From JBBRXZ01 sp038232415 (lineage in GTDB: Bacteria > Patescibacteriota > Saccharimonadia > Saccharimonadales > UBA4665), in assembly GCA_038232415.1 (NCBI GenBank), contig JBBSHY010000025.1, forward strand, positions 1 to 12,050: a DNA stretch of 12,050 bases. Reading direction: 5' to 3'. The notes beneath the pieces were generated by a model. It had not been told where the DNA came from. It did not search any database and saw only the letters and a list, made by a program, of their open reading frames with translations. The stretch's first letter is position 1. Each line of letters begins with the position of its first letter. Positions 7,240 through 12,050 of the stretch are shown in pieces. The position numbers and the translations under genes were made by a program.

Positions 7240-7264
7240 TAAGGGGCTTAAGAGGAAAACGACA

Positions 7265-7555
7265 GTGCTAGATATATTTATAACATCCAGGGTGCGCCGC
7301 AAGATCATCGTCATTTATGCCAAGTATCCTGATTTTAAAACCCATGTGCGGGGTTTAGCTAAGTTAATCAAAGAGGATGCCGGTAATATCCAACGTGAGC
7401 TGAAGCGTCTCGAAAAAGTCGGTTTTCTAACCAGCGAGCGCCAGGGCAACACCAAAGTCTATTCTACTAACAAGCAATTTCCTATCTTCCGCGAATTACA
7501 AAGCATAGTGTTAAAATCTCAACGTTCTAACCAGCAAAAGCGGGTTACAGGCTAA
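7265..7555 (+). CDS. Small winged helix-turn-helix regulator, ArsR-like
   Basis: The 96-residue protein is almost entirely one winged helix-turn-helix domain (about residues 5-85). The recognition-helix region includes LAKLIKEDAGNIQRELKRLEKVG and is followed by a wing, LTSERQGNTKVY. This pattern, with RELKRLEKxGxL and then N-x-x-x-Y, is typical of small ArsR-like transcriptional regulators. It lacks the metal-binding cysteine motif of classical ArsR/SmtB sensors. The C-terminus is basic. GTG is the start, supported by AGAGG 9 nt upstream. It is transcribed divergently from priA and is followed after 42 nt by rpsU, which has its own promoter. Targets and signal are unknown; autoregulation through the upstream dyads is plausible. 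Confidence 0.75.
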   Translation: MLDIFITSRVRRKIIVIYAKYPDFKTHVRGLAKLIKEDAGNIQRELKRLEKVGFLTSERQGNTKVYSTNKQFPIFRELQSIVLKSQRSNQQKRVTG

Positions 7556-7558
7556 GGC

Positions 7559-7588
7559 TTGCAAATCTAACCCCTGTTGTAGTACAAT
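7559..7588 (+). promoter_or_regulatory. rpsU promoter, leaderless or 3-nt leader
   Basis: TTGCAA at 7559-7564 and TACAAT at 7583-7588 are spaced by 18 bp. The -10 box ends 10 nt before the rpsU ATG, so transcription should begin about 3 nt before the start codon. No Shine-Dalgarno lies upstream. The ftsA promoter has the same spacing. Confidence 0.5.
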
Positions 7589-7597
7589 ATTACTCTC

Positions 7598-7813
7598 ATG
7601 ACACAAGTTTCTAAAAAAGATTCCAAAGAATCGACCGAAAACCTCTTGCGCCGCTTTAACCGAAAGGTGCAGCAATCCGGTGCTATCGCTGTGGCCAAAC
7701 AAAATCAATTTTTCCAAAAAGACATTAGCAAACCGGAACGCCGGCGCAAGGCTATTATTCGTCAGGAGCGTAAGGCGATCAAACTCAAGAAAATCAAGCT
7801 TGGACTTCGTTAG
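7598..7813 (+). CDS. rpsU: 30S ribosomal protein S21
   Basis: The 71-residue, strongly basic protein has the S21 signature: ENLLRRFNRKVQQSG near the N-terminus, then an FFQKDISKPERRRK-type segment and a lysine/arginine-rich tail. Length equals that of E. coli S21. S21 sits near the anti-Shine-Dalgarno end of 16S rRNA and helps initiation. It is followed after 6 nt by yqeY, and rpsU-yqeY is a widespread pair. The ATG has no Shine-Dalgarno, and the promoter places the mRNA start about 3 nt upstream. An mRNA of this kind would depend less on the 16S 3' end that S21 helps position, which may matter for its regulation. Confidence 0.93.
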   Translation: MTQVSKKDSKESTENLLRRFNRKVQQSGAIAVAKQNQFFQKDISKPERRRKAIIRQERKAIKLKKIKLGLR

Positions 7814-7819
7814 GCTCCC

Positions 7820-8269
7820 ATGTTGGAGCAAAAGATTGAAGAAGATATCAAAACTGCCCAGTTAGCCGGGGACAAGCTGCGGCTTAATACTTTGCGAAGC
7901 CTTAAAGCTACTCTGCTGAATACCAAAGTTGCTACCGGTAAACGCGAAACAGGCCTCACCGACGAGGAGGTCTTACCGCTACTGAGTAAACAAGCTAAAC
8001 AGCGGCAGGAAAGTGCGGATATGTACGTTCAGGGCGGCGACCAGACGCGTGCCGACACCGAACTGGCCGAGAAGGCTATTATTGAGGCTTATCTGCCGGC
8101 GCAACTCAGTGAAGCTGAAGTTGGTGGTATCATTGACGAAGTTATAGGTGACACAGGCGCAGACAGTCTGGGGGCGATGGGCCAGGTAATAGGACAGGTT
8201 AAAGCCCGCACTGGTGCCCAAGCTGAGGGCAGTCTGATTGCCCGGCTGGTAAAAGAGAGACTGAAGTAG
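7820..8269 (+). CDS. yqeY: GatB/YqeY domain protein
   Basis: The 149-residue product matches the YqeY family in length and layout: an N-terminal helical part with LRLNTLRSLKATLLN (about 20-36), the segment QAKQRQESADMY (about 58-69), the motif AEKAIIEAYLPAQLSEAE (about 83-100) and a C-terminal helix with IARLVKERL. The C-terminal part is related to the tail domain of GatB, which binds tRNA in the amidotransferase. The function of stand-alone YqeY is not settled. It starts 6 nt after the rpsU stop without its own Shine-Dalgarno, so coupling to rpsU is likely. adk follows after 9 nt. Confidence 0.93.
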   Translation: MLEQKIEEDIKTAQLAGDKLRLNTLRSLKATLLNTKVATGKRETGLTDEEVLPLLSKQAKQRQESADMYVQGGDQTRADTELAEKAIIEAYLPAQLSEAEVGGIIDEVIGDTGADSLGAMGQVIGQVKARTGAQAEGSLIARLVKERLK

Positions 8270-8278
8270 GGAAGTTCA

Positions 8279-8815
8279 ATGATTTTATTGATGGGTATTG
8301 CCGGGTCGGGTAAGGGCACTCAGGGCAAGATGCTGGCTGACCAGCACGGCTTACATCTAATATCGATGGGTGACGTACTTCGCATGTACGTTACAGGTAA
8401 AAAGCGCGAGCAGATGCTGGCAGGGGCTCTGCTTGATGACCAGGAGATTATTGACATCGTGGAGAGAGTACTGTTATCGCTACGAGACAAGGAACAAGTC
8501 TTACTGGACGGCTTTCCGCGCACTATTCCGCAAGCTAAGTGGTTATTCGAACAGGCACGAGCCCGGCACTTCAAGCTTGATAAGGCTTTTCATTTGCAGG
8601 CGTCGCGTGAGGCGGTTAAAGAGCGCTTACTGGGCCGGGGCCGTATTGACGATAAGCATAAGGCCATTGAAGCACGTTTTGATGAATATGAGCGCTCAAC
8701 CGCACCCTTACTAAAATGGCTGGCTGACAATGGGGTAAAGGTGGTAAACATTAATGCCGAACGTACTGTGGAACAGGTTAACAATGATCTTGTTCAGCAC
8801 CTAAAAGAATTATAG
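8279..8815 (+). CDS. adk: Adenylate kinase, short-lid form
   Basis: The enzyme interconverts ATP + AMP and 2 ADP in the cytoplasm. The 178-residue protein has the P-loop GIAGSGKGT (6-14), the AMP-site segment ISMGDVLRMYV (28-38), the signature DGFPRT (77-82), and arginines R119-GRGR and R133 at the lid hinge. Between them the lid is short (about 121-132), without the zinc-binding cysteines of long-lid bacterial enzymes (about 214 residues). Another nucleoside monophosphate kinase specificity cannot be fully excluded. The start is supported by AGGGA at 8268-8272, 6 nt upstream. adk-map order is conserved in many bacteria, usually with secY; here the pair follows rpsU-yqeY. Confidence 0.88.
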   Translation: MILLMGIAGSGKGTQGKMLADQHGLHLISMGDVLRMYVTGKKREQMLAGALLDDQEIIDIVERVLLSLRDKEQVLLDGFPRTIPQAKWLFEQARARHFKLDKAFHLQASREAVKERLLGRGRIDDKHKAIEARFDEYERSTAPLLKWLADNGVKVVNINAERTVEQVNNDLVQHLKEL

Positions 8816-8825
8816 GCAACGGCTT

Positions 8826-9581
8826 ATGGTAACCCGTATTAAAACTGTTAAAGAGATTACTGCCATGCGTGAGGGCGGCCGCATGCTGGCTACAGTGCTG
8901 CAATTATTAAAGAGCCGGCTGGCAGTTGGTATGTCCACGAAAGATTTAGCTCTTGTAGCAGTTGATGAGCTGAAAAGCCTGGGCGGACAACCGGCTTTTT
9001 TAGGCTACCAGGGCTTTCCCGACGTTATTTGCATCAGTGTCAACGACGAGGTCGTTCATGGCATTCCTCGGCCTGATAAAATTATCGCTGAAGGTGATAT
9101 CGTAGGACTTGATTTTGGAGTTCTATATAAAGGTATGATTACCGACGCTGCTATAAGCGTCATTGCTGGCACACCAAAGACAAAGGGCCATATTCAACTG
9201 GTTAAAGATACTGAAAATGCCTTGCAAGCCGGCATAATGGCCGTCCATAACCAGGTTCGTACCGGCGACATCGGCGCGGCCATCGAAAGCTCGCTGAAAC
9301 ATCGTCAATATGGCATAGTTAAGGATCTGGTCGGCCACGGAGTCGGCCATCAGGTACATGAAGACCCCAATATTCCGAACTACGGCCGGGCTGATACCGG
9401 ACCCTGGCTGAGCGCGGGTATGACGATTGCCATAGAGCCTATGGTTACTCTAGGCACCGACAAGGTATATGTAGCACCTGACGGTTGGACGGTATTGACT
9501 GCCGACGGCTCCCGGTCCGCTCACTTTGAACACACAGTTCTAATCACCGAAAAGGGTGCCGAAATCCTGACGACCCTATAG
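8826..9581 (+). CDS. map: Methionine aminopeptidase, type I
   Basis: Map removes the initiator methionine after deformylation. The 251-residue protein has the pita-bread fold and all five metal ligands: D96 (GLDFG), D107 (TDAAIS), H171 (GHGVGH), E204 (IEPMV) and E235 (FEHTV). These positions are nearly the same as in E. coli Map (D97, D108, H171, E204, E235). It is a single-domain type I enzyme with no N-terminal zinc finger. The ATG lies 10 nt after the adk stop, with no strong Shine-Dalgarno, so it is probably expressed from the rpsU operon. Together with fmt, def and infB in this window it completes the formyl-methionine cycle. Confidence 0.96.
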   Translation: MVTRIKTVKEITAMREGGRMLATVLQLLKSRLAVGMSTKDLALVAVDELKSLGGQPAFLGYQGFPDVICISVNDEVVHGIPRPDKIIAEGDIVGLDFGVLYKGMITDAAISVIAGTPKTKGHIQLVKDTENALQAGIMAVHNQVRTGDIGAAIESSLKHRQYGIVKDLVGHGVGHQVHEDPNIPNYGRADTGPWLSAGMTIAIEPMVTLGTDKVYVAPDGWTVLTADGSRSAHFEHTVLITEKGAEILTTL

Positions 9582-9609
9582 CTTACGCGGATAATCTCCA
9601 GAGGCCGGC

Positions 9610-9639
9610 TTGCTCTCAGATAAACAATAGAGCTATACT
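9610..9639 (+). promoter_or_regulatory. ftsA promoter, leaderless or 3-nt leader
   Basis: TTGCTC at 9610-9615 and TATACT at 9634-9639 are 18 bp apart. The -10 box ends 10 nt before the ftsA ATG, exactly as at rpsU, and no Shine-Dalgarno is present. Transcription should start near 9646. Confidence 0.5.
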
Positions 9640-9648
9640 GGTTAACAA

Positions 9649-10872
9649 ATGAAAACCGAAACATTCATAGGTCTCGACATCGGTACAGCTTTTATTCGGT
9701 GTGTTGTAGGCACCTTTGACCCCAACGGCAGTAACATGCCTTCCATTATCGGTCACGGCCTGGCGCCAAATCAGGGAATGCGCCGTGGCGTGGTGGTTCA
9801 TGTTGATGAAGTAGCCGATGCTATTGTCCATGCTATAACTGAAGCAGAACGGATTTCCGGCATGACTATTAAACACGCTACGGTAAATGTTAATGGCTCG
9901 CATGTTACCGGTCTAAACTCCGAAGGTGTTGTAGCTATCAGCACCGCCAACCGTGAGATAGGCGCTGAAGATCGTTTAAGGGTGGAAGAAGCAGCAACCA
10001 TAGTAAACCTGCCGCCAAACCGCGAAATAGTCCAGTTTTTTGCCAAGAACTATAGCTTAGATGGCCAACGTAATATTAAGGACCCGGTTGGTATGCACGG
10101 TGTCCGGCTGGAAGTTGACGCTCACATCGTGACTGCCGCTTCGCCCAATCTCAGGAATCTGGACATGGCGCTTCAAAAAGCCGAAGTACAGCCTACTCAC
10201 CATACGATATCCGGTTTGGCAGCCGCTGAAGCCGTGATGACGCGTCAGCAAAAAGAGGCTGGCACAGCCCTGATTGACATTGGCGCTGGTACTACAAACC
10301 TGATAGTTTTCGAGGATGGCGAGGTCCAGTACATAGCCATTTTGCCAATTGGTGGCCAGCACATTACTAATGATCTGGCAATTGGTCTTAAAACTGATCT
10401 GGATGTGGCTGAAGCCGTAAAGCTGGAGCATGCTGATCTTAGGCAGGCTGCCAAAAAAACAAGTGTAAGCGTCAAAGTTGGCGATAAAACCCATAATTTT
10501 CAGTTTGAAGAAGTCAATATGATTATCACGGCCCGTGTCGAAGAATTACTGGAATATGTCGATAAAGAACTGCAGAAAATTAAACGTTCCCGCAAATTGC
10601 CAGGCGGTATAGTACTTACTGGTGGTAGCTCTAAATTGCCCGGACTAGATGAAGTTGCCCGCGAAAAACTCCAGCTTCCGGCCCGCAAGGGCAAATTGCA
10701 AAATATCGGCGGCTTGGTAGATACCGTGGAAGATCAAAGTTTTATAACCGTTGTCGGTCTGATGCTGCTTGATATGCTTTTGCTGCCGGCCTTACCCCCT
10801 GTTAACGGCGGCAAAAGCAGCCAGCAGGCCCGCGCTATATTCGACACTGTGCTCAATCGCTTTAAAGGTTAG
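9649..10872 (+). CDS. ftsA: Cell division protein FtsA
   Basis: FtsA is an actin-like ATPase that tethers FtsZ filaments to the inner face of the membrane and recruits later division proteins. The 407-residue protein has phosphate-1 motif GLDIGT (8-13), an SHS2 (1C) domain at about 84-160 with the VNVNGSHV strand, phosphate-2 motif LIDIGAGTTN (208-217) and the adenosine motif GGIVLTGGSSKLPG (319-332). The last 13 residues (AIFDTVLNRF core) can form the amphipathic membrane-targeting helix that separates FtsA from the related MreB and PilM families. Length is close to E. coli FtsA (420). It has its own promoter and is not followed by ftsZ, its usual partner; an unrelated gene on the opposite strand begins its 3' end directly at the ftsA stop. 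Confidence 0.94.
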   Translation: MKTETFIGLDIGTAFIRCVVGTFDPNGSNMPSIIGHGLAPNQGMRRGVVVHVDEVADAIVHAITEAERISGMTIKHATVNVNGSHVTGLNSEGVVAISTANREIGAEDRLRVEEAATIVNLPPNREIVQFFAKNYSLDGQRNIKDPVGMHGVRLEVDAHIVTAASPNLRNLDMALQKAEVQPTHHTISGLAAAEAVMTRQQKEAGTALIDIGAGTTNLIVFEDGEVQYIAILPIGGQHITNDLAIGLKTDLDVAEAVKLEHADLRQAAKKTSVSVKVGDKTHNFQFEEVNMIITARVEELLEYVDKELQKIKRSRKLPGGIVLTGGSSKLPGLDEVAREKLQLPARKGKLQNIGGLVDTVEDQSFITVVGLMLLDMLLLPALPPVNGGKSSQQARAIFDTVLNRFKG

Positions 10873-11868
10873 CTAGGGCCTTAATAAATTGGTCAAGATG
10901 TCAAAACCTGCATCTATCGGATGGTTATCTGATACATAAGTTTTGCCTCCCAACAATTCGCCTTCGTCGGTAAGTTCTTCAACCGTTGCGTCTACCTTCA
11001 GGCTAACTGCAGCCATAACTTTTTCTGCCGGATAAGTTTTAAGTTTTGCTTTCAAGGCATCTATAACCGGCAGATAAAGTACCCCTCCTCCTTCATAGTC
11101 AGAAAGCACTGACATTGCCTGACTTATAGCATCGACTCCAGAACTTAATAAAAGAATAAATGGTGATAATGCATGGGCTGGATCAGACTCACTTATGACT
11201 TTTTTTATGACTTTATGCTGCAAGCCTAAACCGAAATCCGAAGGCGCCTCCTCAAGGCAAGAAATCCACCTTCTCAGCAACTTGTGCTGTCTTTGGTCAT
11301 CTCCCTGTAAGTTGTTAGTGAAAAGGTATCTATTGTAGCCTTTCCATATAGCTTCTTTAGCCAAGCCGCTAAGCTGAGCGTTAGCAGGTTCATCTAGAGC
11401 CTGCCCCTTCTTTCTAAAAGCTTCATCAACCTTATGGATAAGTACGGGATTAGACGGGTCCTTAGCAACAACTAAAGATAATCTGTCAACTTGTGGTTCT
11501 TCCTGGCCCTTAAAAATTAGATCTTCAATAATTTCCTCTAGGGGTTTAGGAGGCGTATACTCTCGACGAGGTTTGTGATGCTTTGTTTCGGTTTCAGGGG
11601 TCACTGGCTTTGCTGCACGTTCGGCAAAAACGCGTTTAATTTCTTTGTATCTTACCACTAATTCAGTCGTTTGGGGTCTTTCGGTATGGCCATCAATTAT
11701 ATCTCTGACAAAGGACTTAGGCAGCCGAGAAAGTCCTTCAATTACTTCTGGGCTTAGGTCACGAACCGGCACCTCGGAGGCCAATGGCTCCAGCACCTGG
11801 CCTTGGTTTAAAACTGCCAACTCATAAAAGTCCAAATTAGAGGGACGATCTCCGCTAGTCTCGCTCAT
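10873..11868 (-). CDS. Hypothetical protein, no recognised domain
   Basis: I do not recognise this 331-residue protein. It is soluble, with no signal peptide or membrane helix. An N-terminal segment (about 1-82) contains PVRDLSPEVIEGLSRLPKSF. A charged, proline-rich linker follows (about 84-110, with KHHKPRREYTPPKP), and then a mainly helical C-terminal region (about 110-331). The N-terminus is acidic and the linker basic. It has a strong promoter of its own and an ATG only about 2 nt from the predicted mRNA start. Its stop is adjacent to the ftsA stop with no gap. Its codons look more AT-rich than those of the core genes. Its place between ftsA and an IS makes it a candidate lineage-specific or acquired gene. 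The intact frame and good promoter argue that it is real. Confidence 0.7.
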   Translation of the reverse strand: MSETSGDRPSNLDFYELAVLNQGQVLEPLASEVPVRDLSPEVIEGLSRLPKSFVRDIIDGHTERPQTTELVVRYKEIKRVFAERAAKPVTPETETKHHKPRREYTPPKPLEEIIEDLIFKGQEEPQVDRLSLVVAKDPSNPVLIHKVDEAFRKKGQALDEPANAQLSGLAKEAIWKGYNRYLFTNNLQGDDQRQHKLLRRWISCLEEAPSDFGLGLQHKVIKKVISESDPAHALSPFILLLSSGVDAISQAMSVLSDYEGGGVLYLPVIDALKAKLKTYPAEKVMAAVSLKVDATVEELTDEGELLGGKTYVSDNHPIDAGFDILTNLLRP

Positions 11869-11876
11869 AAATTACT

Positions 11877-11904
11877 AGTATAGGCTTTTTAAGCTATATG
11901 TCAA
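11877..11904 (-). promoter_or_regulatory. Strong promoter of the orphan gene, leaderless layout
   Basis: On the reverse strand a perfect TTGACA (11904-11899) and TATACT (11882-11877) are 16 bp apart. The predicted start of transcription is near 11870, 2 nt before the ATG at 11868. An imperfect dyad (ATAG-G-CTT-TTT-AAG-CTAT at 11880-11897 on the + strand) overlaps the spacer and the -10 box. The -35 box ends 5 bp from the inferred IS end. Confidence 0.65.
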
Positions 11905-11909
11905 TCCGT

Positions 11910-11939
11910 TGTGCTGGTCCAACACATCGTGGACGGTTC
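11910..11939 (-). repeat. Probable end of the right IS element (terminal inverted repeat)
   Basis: Read on the + strand the element would begin TGTGCTGGTCCAACACAT and continue to GACGGTTC just before the transposase stop. It shares the TGT start, ACAT, CGT and GACGGTT blocks with the end of the left IS, but the sequences differ clearly, so these are related but distinct elements. The boundary at 11910 is inferred. Confidence 0.5.
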
Positions 11940-12050
11940 TTAATTGTTAATTTTGGCTAAGTAGGCGTCTGGCGTCAAGTAGTTTAGTGACTGGTGGGGG
12001 CGGTAGGAGTGGTACTTGTTTAGCCATTGGTTAATTATGTCTTGTTGGTC
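11940..12050 (-). CDS. IS3/IS481-type transposase, C-terminal fragment (runs off the right edge)
   Basis: The reverse strand from 12050 reads 36 codons to a TAA at 11942-11940. It contains KYHSYRPHQSLNYLTPDAY, the same R-P-H-x-x-L-x-x-x-T-P-x-x-Y ending of DDE integrases seen at the left edge. The residues between the conserved positions differ from the left fragment, so this is not a copy of the same IS. Most of the gene lies beyond the window. Confidence 0.85.
   Translation of the reverse strand, partial: DQQDIINQWLNKYHSYRPHQSLNYLTPDAYLAKINN

Noticed and set aside
10057..10494. 145-codon open frame antisense to ftsA
   Set aside because: It lies wholly within conserved ftsA motifs and its peptide has no family resemblance.
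1..12050. A composite transposon: two inward-facing IS ends around 11.8 kb
   Set aside because: The two IS are different elements by protein and end sequence, and the content between them is essential core genes in several operons. Independent insertions into the chromosome are simpler.
1..12050. Recoded TGA (code 25 of Gracilibacteria and Absconditabacteria)
   Set aside because: All conserved genes read through at full length in the standard code without in-frame TGA, so nothing shows that TGA encodes glycine.
1..12050. CRISPR array, tRNA or rRNA genes, toxin-antitoxin or defence modules
   Set aside because: No regularly spaced repeats, tRNA-like cloverleaf, rRNA sequence or recognisable defence protein was seen.

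Overview
The window looks like chromosomal DNA of a small-genome bacterium of the Candidate Phyla Radiation (Patescibacteria), possibly Saccharibacteria. This is inference. It rests on unusually compact versions of universal genes (a 597-residue IF-2, a four-domain S1 protein, a 178-residue adenylate kinase with a short lid), a small DUF5663-like protein of a type I associate with these lineages, tight gene packing and near-absence of intrinsic terminators. The standard genetic code fits: no conserved gene is broken by an internal stop. All 15 visible stop codons are TAA or TAG.

Layout, left to right. (1) Positions 1-131 hold the C-terminal end of an IS3/IS481-type transposase on the + strand, followed by the probable IS end. 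(2) Positions 137-3680 are a + strand translation cluster: promoter, 5' leader, rpsA-like S1 protein, infB, then a small DUF5663-like protein with its own promoter. (3) Positions 3697-7114 are a - strand cluster priA-def-fmt, read in that order: replication-restart helicase, peptide deformylase and methionyl-tRNA formyltransferase. (4) Positions 7115-7264 form a divergent promoter region between priA and a small winged-helix regulator, with two dyads that could be operators. (5) Positions 7265-9581 carry the regulator, then rpsU-yqeY-adk-map. (6) Positions 9649-10872 are ftsA with its own promoter. (7) Positions 10873-11868 are a - strand gene of unknown function, convergent with ftsA with no gap. 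(8) Positions 11910-12050 are the end of a second, related but different IS on the - strand. No stretch above 300 bases lacks a gene; the longest gaps are the rpsA upstream region and the priA/regulator divergent region.

The genes cover the start and maturation of proteins: S1 and S21 act on mRNA binding, IF-2 selects the formylated initiator tRNA made by Fmt, Def removes the formyl group and Map then removes the methionine. Adenylate kinase supplies nucleotide balance, PriA restarts forks and FtsA anchors the division ring. I do not see a defence system, CRISPR array, toxin-antitoxin pair or any clearly new multi-gene system. The points most worth a second look are the absence of TGA stops, a repeated leaderless-type promoter layout (priA, rpsU, ftsA and the orphan gene), two related IS ends each lying about 5 bp from the -35 box of a host gene, and the orphan 331-residue protein beside the right-hand IS.
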